Virus record (IMG/VR): IMGVR_UViG_3300030380_002060
Span: 1 to 32,760 of that record
From: a virus
DNA: 32,760 nt
Direction: 5' to 3' (one strand)
In this document: piece by piece, positions 24,141-30,422 of the stretch
Position numbering within the stretch: position 1 is the stretch's first letter
Layout of the letters: each line of letters begins with the position of its first letter
Notes under the pieces: model-generated
Seen by the model: only the letters and a program-made list of their open reading frames with translations
Databases searched by the model: none
Told to the model about the DNA's origin: nothing
Translations under genes and position numbers: made by a program

Positions 24141-24586
24141 ACAAAGATAAATTACGCGAAGAGATAGCTGAAGACGAGGGTTGCAAGTACGAGGTGTATT
24201 TAGATCACCTTGGTTTGCCAACGTGCGGTATCGGTCATCTTATCACTGAGGCTGACGAAGAGCATGGCAAGGCTGTTGGCACTGTCGTTGAGCAAGAGCG
24301 TGTCAAACAGTTGTTCTCTCTTGATATGGCTGTGACTCTTGATGAGTGCCGGGTGCTATATGATGACTTCGATGATCTGCCAGAAGAGTGCCAGCACATC
24401 ATAGCTAACATGATGTTCAACATGGGTCGTCCCCGGTTATCAAAATTTAAGGGAATGAAGGCTGGCGTAGATGCTAGAGACTGGGACAAAGCGGCAGATG
24501 AAATGGTAGACTCGCGGTGGTATACTCAGGTACCCAACCGGGCTAGACGTTTGGTAGATCGTATGAGGGCATTGGCAGATGGCTAA
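24137..24586 (+). CDS. Endolysin, GH24 lysozyme (T4-type)
   Basis: 149 residues. The T4 lysozyme catalytic triad is intact with correct spacing: Glu14 in EDEG, Asp23 in YLDHLG and Thr29 in PTCGIGHL (T4 uses Glu11, Asp20, Thr26). Other landmarks are IIANMMFNMGRPRLSKFK and the C-terminal SRWYTQVPNRARRLVDRMR. It cleaves the glycan backbone of peptidoglycan (muramidase). No signal peptide is visible, so export through the holin is expected. ATGA overlap with the upstream basic gene; the next gene starts eight bases inside it. Confidence 0.93.
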   Translation: MNKDKLREEIAEDEGCKYEVYLDHLGLPTCGIGHLITEADEEHGKAVGTVVEQERVKQLFSLDMAVTLDECRVLYDDFDDLPEECQHIIANMMFNMGRPRLSKFKGMKAGVDARDWDKAADEMVDSRWYTQVPNRARRLVDRMRALADG

Positions 24587-24887
24587 AACACCCGCATGGC
24601 AACGCAAAGCTGGCAAGAACCCGAAGGGTGGCTTGAACGCTAGAGGCCGTGCGTCTGCTAGACGGCAGGGTATGAATCTAAAAGCACCTGTAAAGAAGGG
24701 CGACAACCCCAGACGCGCTAGTTTCTTGGCTCGTATGGGAAACATGAGGGGGCCAGAGAGAAAGAATGGCAAGCCGACACGGTTGTTATTATCACTCCGG
24801 GCATGGGGTGCCAGTAGCAAAGCTGATGCAAAGAAGAAGGCAGCAGCAATCTCCAAACGCAACAAGGCCAAGAAAGGAAAGAAGTGA
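24579..24887 (+). CDS. Basic protein of DUF6321 type
   Basis: 102 residues. The pattern TPAWQRKAGKNPKGGLNARGR, then LKAPVKKGDNPRRASFLARMGNMRGPERKNGKPTRLLLSLRAWGASSKADAKKKA, matches DUF6321, a family of small phage or virus-associated basic proteins. The C-terminus is Lys-rich. Its start lies inside the lysozyme's last codons. Possible nucleic-acid binding is inferred from charge; no experimental role is known to me. Confidence 0.75.
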   Translation: MAKTPAWQRKAGKNPKGGLNARGRASARRQGMNLKAPVKKGDNPRRASFLARMGNMRGPERKNGKPTRLLLSLRAWGASSKADAKKKAAAISKRNKAKKGKK

Positions 24888-25003
24888 TGTACGGCAAAAA
24901 GAAAAAAGCAGGGGCCAAGAAGAACGGCCTGACCGCTAAACAAAAGACTTTACCTATGGCTCTTCAGAAGAAGATCATGGGTGCAAAGAAAAAGAAAAAA
25001 TAA
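24887..25003 (+). CDS. 38-residue poly-Lys protein
   Basis: TGATG overlap with the previous gene. MYGKKKKAGAKKNGLTAKQK, then LPMALQKKIMGAKKKKK; 15 of 38 residues are Lys. The LTAKQKTLPMALQKKI core repeats in small proteins at the same place in related phages, which argues it is real. It is the last gene of the + strand late operon before a terminator. Function unknown. Confidence 0.6.
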   Translation: MYGKKKKAGAKKNGLTAKQKTLPMALQKKIMGAKKKKK

Positions 25004-25007
25004 AACA

Positions 25008-25052
25008 AGGGGCAGAGTGAAAACCAAACTGTATGGTCTTACTCTTGCCCCT
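25008..25052. terminator. Terminator between converging operons (best on - strand)
   Basis: AGGGGCA at 25008-25014 pairs with TGCCCCT at 25046-25052, then GAGT with ACTC after a bulged T, giving an 11-bp stem; ACC/GGT pairs inside the loop. Read on the - strand it is followed by TGTTTTATTTTTTC, a good U-tract. On the + strand the tail CTATCGTT is weaker. It ends the - operon (last gene 25103) and probably also the + late operon, so both signals share one hairpin. Confidence 0.75.
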
Positions 25053-25057
25053 CTATC

Positions 25058-25091
25058 GTTGGTCTTGCCTTTATTCAAGGCGGTGTCCAAC
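25058..25091. other. Second hairpin in the convergent gap
   Basis: GTTGG pairs with CCAAC as the outer stem and GCCTT with AAGGC as the inner stem around a TATTC loop, with an internal loop between them. No U-tract follows on either strand. It may help stop or stabilise the converging transcripts, or protect the 3' end of the - transcript. Confidence 0.45.
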
Positions 25092-25102
25092 AAACAAAAG
25101 AT

Positions 25103-25354
25103 TTATAGCACCAACTCTCCACCATTTGCAATGTATTGAGCAAGACATTCTATGATGTGGGCTTCTGTTGTGTACCCGGCTGAGTCACACAGAGGCACCA
25201 CATGATTTGCTTTTAGCGGTTCAAAGCCGTGATGCTCTAGTATTCTGAACGGCCCCCACCCCAACAGTATCAAACCAGCATAGTAGTTAGGTGCTACCAG
25301 TCTCGCTTCTTTGATGTCGATATGCGCTTTGAGCGAAACAACTTTCGTTTCCAT
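25103..25354 (-). CDS. Hypothetical protein, last gene of the - operon
   Basis: 83 residues, with AGGGGAG about 10 bases before its ATG. METKVVSLKAHIDIKEARLVAPNYYAGLILLGWGPFRILEHHGFEPLKANHVVPL and a Cys-containing end (SAGYTTEAHIIECLAQYIANGGELVL). No domain recognised; it looks like a small mixed alpha/beta protein. Its first 68 bases overlap the zinc-protein gene at 25287-25505 in another frame, which is unusual here, where overlaps are otherwise 1-41 bases. Both have ribosome sites or coupling, so I keep both. Confidence 0.5.
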   Translation of the reverse strand: METKVVSLKAHIDIKEARLVAPNYYAGLILLGWGPFRILEHHGFEPLKANHVVPLCDSAGYTTEAHIIECLAQYIANGGELVL

Positions 25355-25505
25355 AGCACAACAACTCCCCTAGTCCATTGATTACCCAATCACCACCAGA
25401 CATCGGCATCTGCTTCTCACAACGCTCACAAGTTACCCATTGCTGCATTGCTGGCGTTTTAACGGCTGTCTGGCGGCTCTTGCGTCTTTTGTGCCTAGTT
25501 ACCAC
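25287..25505 (-). CDS. Small zinc-ribbon-like protein
   Basis: 72 residues. GTG at 25505 overlaps the upstream stop (GTGGTAA) and is the only sensible start. CERCEKQMPMSGGDW begins with a CxxC knuckle near residues 26-29, followed by LLCYGNESC, a second Cys pair near 50 and 56. This is a plausible four-Cys zinc site. The N-terminus is basic (VTRHKRRKSRQTAVK). Probably nucleic-acid binding. The 3' end overlaps the next gene by 68 bases. Confidence 0.5.
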   Translation of the reverse strand: MVTRHKRRKSRQTAVKTPAMQQWVTCERCEKQMPMSGGDWVINGLGELLCYGNESCFAQSAYRHQRSETGST

Positions 25506-25861
25506 CGCTTTGTGACACTTGGCTGTTGTGGGGCTTCCTGACGCCCTTCTGGGTAATGTTTCACTTCTACTGCTTCTGCAATGGGTTTGAACCCGGCTTG
25601 TGAAACATTGTCTGCAATGCTATCGGCTGACTCTACCATGATGACTTCATTGATTGCGATGCCAATAGATCCATCAGCCTCTGTCCAAGCTGACGCCTCA
25701 TACTTGCTATCTGGCGACAGTGATACAGGCCCAACCTGTTTCATGATAGGGTCATAACACTGCACATTTGCATTGCCAAAGTCCGGCGCACGATCTGATT
25801 TCTTGTCCCGGTTAGGGAACAACTTAAAACCAAATACTTTCTTTCTTTGTTTTACAGGCAT
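25499..25861 (-). CDS. Hypothetical protein downstream of the annealing protein
   Basis: 120 residues, starting in a TAATG overlap. MPVKQRKKVFGFKLFPNRDKKSDRAPDFGNANVQCYDPIMKQ suggests an OB-fold-like or DUF736-like beats of strands in the first half. An acidic, Ala-rich segment and a Pro/Gln-rich tail follow. Acidic or flexible tails and this location behind a recombination protein suggest a single-stranded DNA-binding partner, but no binding motif is proven. Uncertain. Confidence 0.6.
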   Translation of the reverse strand: MPVKQRKKVFGFKLFPNRDKKSDRAPDFGNANVQCYDPIMKQVGPVSLSPDSKYEASAWTEADGSIGIAINEVIMVESADSIADNVSQAGFKPIAEAVEVKHYPEGRQEAPQQPSVTKRW

Positions 25862-26511
25862 TACTTCAACTCCACTTTTAATCTACGCGCAGCTTGCGCT
25901 AGGGTTTCTTCAATCTTATTGAACACTGCTGGCGCATGTTCTTTTGCATGTCTCATGCGTCCAGCAAAAAAGTCTGGCGAAACCAATATCTCCAAGTCAT
26001 TAGATGTTTTCATGTTAGCTGGACTACATTTCATATCAACTTCACGCAAAAAGTCCCTTGCCTTCTGCTCTTCTGGGTCGAAGCCAGCGTCATCATTTGT
26101 CTGAAGTTGTGGTTTGCTATCCTTAAATTCATCAGCCTCTTCCTCTGAATAAACAAAACCAGCAACACCTATTAGCTTTAGTATCACCCTGTCTTTTGCG
26201 CGTTTCTCTGCCATTGCGAAAGGGTAATTGTTTGTGGTGTTTCGCGGTGTACTTTCGCCTATTGACCATTCGCTAAACTCACCAAGGTAGCCAGTGACAC
26301 ACATCACAGCGATGTTTTGTTCAGCACTTGTCTCTATAACCATTGGTGGATCAAAGCGTATGCCCTTCTTATGAGCGATACGCTCTAACGCTTTGTGCAA
26401 TACAACTGGCGTACCCCGGCAGTTCCACACAGCACCCTGATCCATGACAGGACTCATGCCCACCTCTTGCAAGGCTTCAATAAGTGTTGGCGGCAATTCT
26501 GCTCTAGCCAT
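25861..26511 (-). CDS. Putative single-strand annealing (recombination) protein
   Basis: 216 residues. The core GYLGEFSEWSIGESTPRNTTNNYPFAMAEKRAKDRVILKLIGVAGFVYSEEEADEF has the layout of phage ERF/RAD52-type annealing proteins: a beta hairpin with Gly, then an (A)-x-KRAxxDRxxLKLxG helix and an end with Tyr-Ser-Glu. The C-terminal 60 residues are charged and separate, as in annealing proteins that bind an SSB partner. It is linked to a RecB/Cas4-like nuclease in the same operon, the usual exonuclease-annealase pairing. The fold call is tentative. Start ATG overlaps the upstream gene by eight bases. Confidence 0.45.
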   Translation of the reverse strand: MARAELPPTLIEALQEVGMSPVMDQGAVWNCRGTPVVLHKALERIAHKKGIRFDPPMVIETSAEQNIAVMCVTGYLGEFSEWSIGESTPRNTTNNYPFAMAEKRAKDRVILKLIGVAGFVYSEEEADEFKDSKPQLQTNDDAGFDPEEQKARDFLREVDMKCSPANMKTSNDLEILVSPDFFAGRMRHAKEHAPAVFNKIEETLAQAARRLKVELK

Positions 26512-26746
26512 TTCTTTGCTCCATCAAATCCGCAATCAGTTTCAAGGCAGTTGTAAAGGCAACCATTTGTTCTAGCACCTTTGCCTCTAATTCATCAATT
26601 TTCATCTGCATCATGTCGATGCGCTGTTGTGTTTCATCATCCATTGTTTCGTGCCTTATGTTAGCTGTTGCCAAATAATCAAATGGATCTGTCCCATTCT
26701 GTGACATTCTTTCTATCACCTTTTCCACGCTGTCAAACTTTGGCAT
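26504..26746 (-). CDS. Small coiled-coil protein
   Basis: 80 residues. The second half (TQQRIDMMQMKIDELEAKVLEQMVAFTTALKLIADLMEQ) is a clear heptad coil; the first half is short and polar. The ATG lies 14 bases inside the winged-helix gene. No known family. It could oligomerise a partner of the annealing or nuclease protein; that is inference. Confidence 0.6.
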   Translation of the reverse strand: MPKFDSVEKVIERMSQNGTDPFDYLATANIRHETMDDETQQRIDMMQMKIDELEAKVLEQMVAFTTALKLIADLMEQRNG

Positions 26747-27098
26747 CGTCAGACTCTTGATAGTGTTTCGATGCCCACATAACTAGCTGGCTTCTGCCGC
26801 TGATAGCCTTACGCTTGCGGTGGTCTACAATAACCAGCCCCTTCTCTTTTAACTGCTTGTACCGTGCAGTGATGGTGCTGTAGCGGTGATGTGACAAAAC
26901 CTCTAGCACCTGATCAGATATGCAACCGCTTGGCCCAAACCCTTCGATAACCTCATAGACAACCTGTTCCATGTAGGTAGCGTTGACACTTTCTGCCGCC
27001 TCATGGCTTGTCGATGGATCTTCATTACGCACCAGCTTGAATGGCGGCGTGTATGAAAACAAATCATCCATGTCATCAAGATCTTTTGCTGTAATCAT
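26733..27098 (-). CDS. Winged-helix DNA-binding protein
   Basis: 121 residues from ATG 27098 in an ATGA overlap; a TTG six bases upstream is rejected. The signature NEDPSTSHEAAESV followed by a helix with V-Y-E-V-I, GPSGCISDQVLEVLSHHRYSTITARYKQLKEKGLVIVDHRKRKAISGRSQLVMWAS is typical of the winged-helix proteins that carry a DPxTSxxAA start in phage early operons. The recognition helix is about 74-88 and the wing about 90-107. It may control early genes or act in replication. Function not proven. Confidence 0.7.
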   Translation of the reverse strand: MITAKDLDDMDDLFSYTPPFKLVRNEDPSTSHEAAESVNATYMEQVVYEVIEGFGPSGCISDQVLEVLSHHRYSTITARYKQLKEKGLVIVDHRKRKAISGRSQLVMWASKHYQESDDAKV

Positions 27099-27961
27099 TT
27101 CCAAAACTCCCTTGCTAGTTTGAGTATGTATGGCCCATGACGCCGGGTGATCTCCGTAAAATCCGGCGTCACAAGGCCAGCTAGTGTGTGCCAGTTTCCA
27201 TTAGCGGCACGAATTAAATTTTGTGTGGTAATCCAACTGCGCTTCAAATCCTGATAAACATTCTCAAGATGATCCTCTTGAAGCAATGAGCAGTTGTCTT
27301 CATTCCAAATGTGATAGCCTGATGCGCTGACTTGCAACAGCGATGGCTTCTGCCCGGTGGCTCTCCAGTATCCAGCCATTTGCCAAATGTTATATTCAGT
27401 TGGTTGCATGTCGGGCTTGGGTATGCGCCATGTCCGGGTGCCATCTTTCTTGACCGGATTGCGTTGCGGCATCTTGCATTTGAGATCGCACAGTACGTCA
27501 CCGCCATAGTAATCGCGGAACATCATAATCTTTACGTCCAACTCTGGGACTGTGAACCATGTTTGATGTTCGCCGTGGATAGTGTTAAGGCCATGACGCC
27601 TCTGCCACTCTCTCAAGCCTTCAACAGCATGACCTAGCATATCTGGCAAGAAATCGCGGAACGCCTCATGTTCCTCTTTGTCTTTGCCATCATCCCAATC
27701 ACGCGGCTGGTATTCATCATACTCTGCCAGCATGTGCCGGGTGGCTTCAGCTATCGGCATACTATCTTGTCTGCCCTTGTCTGGGTCATAGTTTTCAAGA
27801 CCCTCAACGCGGTTTAGACCGCCCTCTACTATGCGGCCTGTAAACATTGCTGTGTTCTGGGGGAACTGCATCTTATGCTGGTGACGCAACCAAAGTTTGA
27901 AAAGCATTTCATACTTTGCAGATGTGCCGCCGCTGACGCTATCGTGGGTGTACCAATCCAT
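27095..27961 (-). CDS. PD-(D/E)XK nuclease, RecB/Cas4-like exonuclease
   Basis: 288 residues. Motifs in order: Glu131 in GEHQTW, Asp150 in MMFRDYYGG, Asp159-x-Lys161 in LCDLKCK, and Gln194-Met-Ala-Gly-Tyr198, matching the GxxD, (D/E)xK and QxxxY pattern of RecB-family nucleases. The N-terminal half is helical (RIVEGGLNRVEGLENY, HAVEGLREWQRRHG). In phages such enzymes resect DNA for the annealing protein encoded downstream in the same operon. The KLARE codons near the stop double as the ribosome site of the next gene. The substrate and polarity are not known. Confidence 0.75.
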   Translation of the reverse strand: MDWYTHDSVSGGTSAKYEMLFKLWLRHQHKMQFPQNTAMFTGRIVEGGLNRVEGLENYDPDKGRQDSMPIAEATRHMLAEYDEYQPRDWDDGKDKEEHEAFRDFLPDMLGHAVEGLREWQRRHGLNTIHGEHQTWFTVPELDVKIMMFRDYYGGDVLCDLKCKMPQRNPVKKDGTRTWRIPKPDMQPTEYNIWQMAGYWRATGQKPSLLQVSASGYHIWNEDNCSLLQEDHLENVYQDLKRSWITTQNLIRAANGNWHTLAGLVTPDFTEITRRHGPYILKLAREFWK

Positions 27962-28185
27962 TAGCGTAAACCGAATATCGGGTTGAGGTCAGTGATTGGC
28001 TGGGTGCAACCATCTTTATGACCGCCACGCTCACCACAATACTTACAAACGCGGTTAGCGCGTTCTATTTGTGCTGGTGTTGCGTCTGTAAAACTGACAT
28101 CATCATCTGCGTTGTTGAAGTAGACAGCTTCATAGTGTCCATCAGCAAACTGCATCAGCCCATCAAAATCCCATTCTCTTTGCAT
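27961..28185 (-). CDS. Small zinc-binding protein, first gene of the - operon
   Basis: 74 residues behind AAGGAG. The C-terminal half contains CKYCGERGGHKDGC, a CxxC-x5-HxxxC zinc knuckle near residues 47-60. The N-terminus is acidic (NADDDVSFTDATPAQIERANRV). Similar CxxCxxxxxHxxxC proteins are common at the front of phage early operons. Its ATG is about 19 bases downstream of the predicted transcription start, and the gene ends in a TAATG overlap with the nuclease. Confidence 0.65.
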   Translation of the reverse strand: MQREWDFDGLMQFADGHYEAVYFNNADDDVSFTDATPAQIERANRVCKYCGERGGHKDGCTQPITDLNPIFGLR

Positions 28186-28210
28186 TGCTTTCTCCTTTGC
28201 TAGTTTTTAC

Positions 28211-28239
28211 ACTCTAACACAGCGTAAACATATTGTCAA
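28211..28239 (-). promoter_or_regulatory. Sigma70-type promoter of the - recombination operon
   Basis: On the - strand: TTGACA at 28239-28234, a 17-base spacer, and TAGAGT at 28216-28211 (4 of 6 matches to TATAAT). The predicted start is near 28204, shortly before the AAGGAG ribosome site and the ATG at 28185. A perfect -35 with ideal spacing makes this the strongest promoter found in the window. Confidence 0.7.
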
Positions 28240-28261
28240 CCGATCCGTTCTATGCCATACT
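28233..28261 (+). promoter_or_regulatory. Candidate promoter of the divergent Cro-like operon
   Basis: TTGTCA at 28233-28238, a 17-base spacer, and CATACT at 28256-28261 (4 of 6). Its -35 hexamer almost coincides with that of the opposing promoter, sharing the sequence TTGTCAA. The predicted start is near 28268, ahead of the AAAGAGG ribosome site for the ATG at 28289. Weaker match than the - promoter, so binding of one polymerase should exclude the other. Confidence 0.5.
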
Positions 28262-28288
28262 GGAAGCCAAATCGAAAAGAGGTGTGTT

Positions 28289-28498
28289 ATGACACTAAGC
28301 GAATATTTGAAGACAAACAAGATCAGTCAGGCTCGATTCGCAAGGCGGTGTGGGATTACTCGTTCTGCCGTTTGTCACTTCATAGCTGGCAGACGCTACC
28401 CAAGCCCGGAAATCATGCGTAGGATTTTGTTGGCAACAAATGGTGAGGTAAAACCAAATGACTTTTTTGAACAGACAATGCTATCGGTGCAGCGGTAA
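28289..28498 (+). CDS. Cro-like helix-turn-helix regulator
   Basis: 69 residues. Helix-turn-helix at about 13-34: ISQARFARRCGITRSAVCHF, then IAGRRYPSPEIMRRILLATNGEVKPNDFF. The RRYPSPEIxxRIxxATxGxVxxxDF pattern is the Cro/C1-type end of the domain, giving a DNA-binding-only protein of Cro length. It reads divergently from the recombination operon across the shared -35 site, the classical place for autoregulation. RBS AAGAGG. The 3' end overlaps the next gene by 41 bases. Confidence 0.78.
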   Translation: MTLSEYLKTNKISQARFARRCGITRSAVCHFIAGRRYPSPEIMRRILLATNGEVKPNDFFEQTMLSVQR

Positions 28499-28721
28499 GG
28501 GTTTCCGTTACGTCAAAGACTGGTTTGATCCTACTGACGTAGTGCCGGAAGACTGTGACCTATGCAAGGGCACTGGCAAGCTACCGCCGGAAACTGAGCA
28601 AGGTGATGGCAGACTGGCTAGACTTGCGGCGGCTGACATGTGTTTGCGGTGTGAAACCTTTTTGGATGGAAGGCTGACTTGCCCGGTTTGCAAGCTAGTG
28701 TATGGAAGCCGCCATGACTAG
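28458..28721 (+). CDS. DnaJ-type zinc finger protein
   Basis: 87 residues from ATG 28458 (GAGGT eight bases upstream). CYRCSGKGFRYV and CDLCKGTGKLPP are two CxxCxGxG units at about residues 8-15 and 33-40. CLRCETFLDG and CPVCKLVYG form a second pair in the C-terminal half. The CxxCxGxG motif is that of the DnaJ zinc domain; isolated copies are common in phage early regions. Function unknown. Its end overlaps the methyltransferase-like gene. Confidence 0.7.
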   Translation: MTFLNRQCYRCSGKGFRYVKDWFDPTDVVPEDCDLCKGTGKLPPETEQGDGRLARLAAADMCLRCETFLDGRLTCPVCKLVYGSRHD

Positions 28722-29223
28722 ACAAAAAGATGATTTTTACCCAACACCATTAGTAGCCATTGAAGCATTGCTTGACCATGAAAGTTTTGATGGTGACATA
28801 TGGGAACCAGCTTGCGGCGATGGGGCTATCTCTGAGCCTGTTTCTCTGTATCACAATGTTATCAACACTGATCTAAATGACTACGGCTTTGGCGATTCGG
28901 GGATCGACTTTCTGATGGAACAAAAGCTTGCGGCCCCCAACATCATAACCAACCCCCCATACAAACTGGCGCAACAGTTTATACAGAAGGCTATTGATTT
29001 GGGTGCAAAGAAGCATTGCTGGTTGTTGCGTCTGTCATTCTTGGAAGGCCAGCAACGCCGTGTCTCTCTCTTTGACAACCATAGGCCAGCTAGGGTCTGG
29101 GTGTTCTCTCAACGGCTGACAATATGGCGCGGTGATGAAGAACCAAGCGGCAATGGCACCACTGCTTATGGCTGGTTTGTTTGGGAAGGTAACGCAACAG
29201 AAACAAGGATTGATTGGCTATGA
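28714..29223 (+). CDS. Adenine-N6 methyltransferase-like protein
   Basis: 169 residues from ATG 28714 (GGAAG seven bases upstream); an in-frame ATG 12 bases earlier is possible. DFYPTP at 7-12 is the phage methyltransferase start, EPACGDGAIS at 31-40 is the AdoMet-binding motif, and TNPPY at 79-83 is the catalytic motif IV of N6-adenine enzymes. It is short for a full enzyme and I see no target-recognition domain, so substrate choice is unclear and it may be partly degenerate. It may protect phage DNA from restriction. Stop overlaps the next ATG. Confidence 0.7.
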   Translation: MTRQKDDFYPTPLVAIEALLDHESFDGDIWEPACGDGAISEPVSLYHNVINTDLNDYGFGDSGIDFLMEQKLAAPNIITNPPYKLAQQFIQKAIDLGAKKHCWLLRLSFLEGQQRRVSLFDNHRPARVWVFSQRLTIWRGDEEPSGNGTTAYGWFVWEGNATETRIDWL

Positions 29224-29624
29224 CTGACAGTAGAGCGAAAGGCGCACAATTTGAAAGATTTTGCGTCAACTACATAAAAGATAATCTTGGTGAGCATCTA
29301 CCTGAGATGCCGAAACGCAACCTCTCTCAATATCAAGTCAAGGGTGAGGCTGACATTGTGATTCCCGGCTGGTCGATTGAGTGTAAAGCCTATGCCTCTG
29401 GTGCCAGCTACAAAGAGGCATGGTGGCAACAGGCTTGTGAGGCATCTGGCGATAGGTTCCCGGTGCTGATATACAAGTTTAACAACCGCCCAATCCGCTG
29501 CGTCATACAACTGATGGCGGTCTGTCGCTCTTTCTCTTATAATCCGAAGCTTGTTGCAGAAATGTCACTGCCAACTTGGGTTCAAGTGGTGCGTGAATCT
29601 TATGGGGTTGACAAAAAAAACTGA
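29220..29624 (+). CDS. Holliday-junction-resolvase-like PD-(D/E)XK nuclease
   Basis: 134 residues from ATG 29220 in an ATGA overlap; a TTG six bases upstream is rejected. Glu12 in AQFERF, Asp45 in GEADIVI, Glu54-x-Lys56 in SIECKAY, and a late helix with Q-Q-A form the catalytic pattern of the Holliday-junction-resolvase-type PDDEXK proteins. Such enzymes cut branched DNA made during recombination or replication before packaging. It ends the divergent operon; a hairpin follows 12 bases downstream. Confidence 0.65.
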   Translation: MTDSRAKGAQFERFCVNYIKDNLGEHLPEMPKRNLSQYQVKGEADIVIPGWSIECKAYASGASYKEAWWQQACEASGDRFPVLIYKFNNRPIRCVIQLMAVCRSFSYNPKLVAEMSLPTWVQVVRESYGVDKKN

Positions 29625-29635
29625 CTGGATAAAAT

Positions 29636-29650
29636 CGCGCTTGCGCGTTT
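29636..29650 (+). terminator. Weak + strand hairpin after the nuclease gene
   Basis: CGCGC (29636-29640) pairs with GCGCG (29643-29647), realistically a CGCG/CGCG stem with a four-base loop, preceded by A-rich sequence and followed by TTT. It can end the + operon (28289-29624). Further small inverted repeats at 29657-29674 (AATGC/GCATT) and 29680-29695 (GGCAA/TTGCC) occupy the rest of the gap up to the opposing terminator. Confidence 0.45.
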
Positions 29651-29709
29651 AGGCGCAATGCTAAGTAATGCATTACCGGGGCAAACCGAATTGCCTAACA
29701 AAACAATCT

Positions 29710-29754
29710 ATTTGTAAATAAAAAAAAGCATAGCCAAGTGTAAAGGCTATGCTT
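29710..29754 (-). terminator. Strong - strand terminator of the antirestriction operon
   Basis: Ten-bp perfect stem AAGCATAGCC (29726-29735) with GGCTATGCTT (29745-29754) and a nine-base loop. Read on the - strand it is followed by TTTTTTTATTTAC. It lies 23 bases past the stop of the gene at 29778-29987. The stem pairs perfectly and the U-tract is long, the best intrinsic terminator in the window. Confidence 0.85.
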
Positions 29755-29777
29755 CAAAGATATGCCACGCGGCATTG

Positions 29778-29987
29778 CTAGTTTTTCAATCTCAAACACT
29801 CGACACAGTTGCCATTGCGAACAAGTCTATTGGCTACATGTCCATTGCTACACTCATTGCCTGTAAAGAAATGCGGCAAGCCATTGAGTCGTGCCGTCTC
29901 TCTTGTGATGCGTCTGTTGCCATAGTCATCATGGCTAACTAGGCGCAAAGCCTTTCTCAATTCAGTATATGTTGGCACGTTATCCAT
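29778..29987 (-). CDS. Small zinc-binding protein
   Basis: 69 residues. LPHFFTGNECSNGHVANRLVRNGNCVECLRL is a recurrent phage motif: Cys and His at CxxxH, then CxxC near the C-terminus, a small zinc finger also found as an appendix of HNH enzymes, though no HNH catalytic His pair is present. Its ribosome site (GAGAGGGAG) lies inside the last codons of the XRE gene. Its TAG stop falls in a copy of the CTAGCAA repeat. Role unknown. Confidence 0.65.
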   Translation of the reverse strand: MDNVPTYTELRKALRLVSHDDYGNRRITRETARLNGLPHFFTGNECSNGHVANRLVRNGNCVECLRLKN

Positions 29988-29991
29988 TGGC

Positions 29992-30333
29992 TCAACTCCC
30001 TCTCTGTTTTATAAATTCTTTGCAAGTAAGCATGACTATATGTGCATAGTCTTTTTGATTGCTAAATTGTTTTATATCTAAGGTTGATATAATTTCTGCA
30101 AACTCTGTAAGCAGATCAACAAGCCAATCTAAATCATTATTTATTTCTGCCTCTCTTTCTATACGCTCTCTCTCTTTTGAGCAGTTGTGCAGCTTGGTAA
30201 CAGTATCCGGCACATGCGTTACGCCAGTCTCATAATTGATAATGGTGCGTCTTGTGACGCCTAGCCTCTCTGCCATCTTTTGCTGGCTGATGCCTAACTG
30301 CAACCTTTCGGTCTTGATTTTTTGTGCATCCAT
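29992..30333 (-). CDS. XRE-type helix-turn-helix regulator
   Basis: 113 residues. HTH at about 14-37: ISQQKMAERLGVTRRTIINYETG, followed by THVPDTVTKLHNC, a typical XRE domain. The C-terminal half is a Glu/Leu-rich helix pair (RERIEREAEINNDLDWLVDLLTEFAEIISTLD), probably for dimerisation. It has a triple GGAAGG upstream and a TTGCTAGTT leader copy at 30356. It could regulate the divergent operon at 28.2 kb or the ardC operon; targets are not identifiable from sequence. Confidence 0.75.
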   Translation of the reverse strand: MDAQKIKTERLQLGISQQKMAERLGVTRRTIINYETGVTHVPDTVTKLHNCSKERERIEREAEINNDLDWLVDLLTEFAEIISTLDIKQFSNQKDYAHIVMLTCKEFIKQRGS

Positions 30334-30370
30334 GATATTTTCCTTCCTTCCTTCTTTGCTAGTTGGATGT

Positions 30371-30407
30371 GAGAGGCCGCTTTAGCGCAATGCTTTGGCG
30401 GCTTCTC
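30371..30407 (+). other. Terminator-like hairpin oriented + inside a - strand region
   Basis: GAGAGGCCGC pairs with GCGGCTTCTC (one G-U) and is followed on the + strand by TTTTGCCC. No + strand gene precedes it nearby. On the - strand no U-tract follows. The stem resembles the terminator at 5779-5804 in sequence (GAGAGG stem, TTCTCTT tail). It may stop antisense transcription or be a processed leader of the XRE gene. Confidence 0.4.
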
Positions 30408-30422
30408 TTTTGCCCTCTCTCT

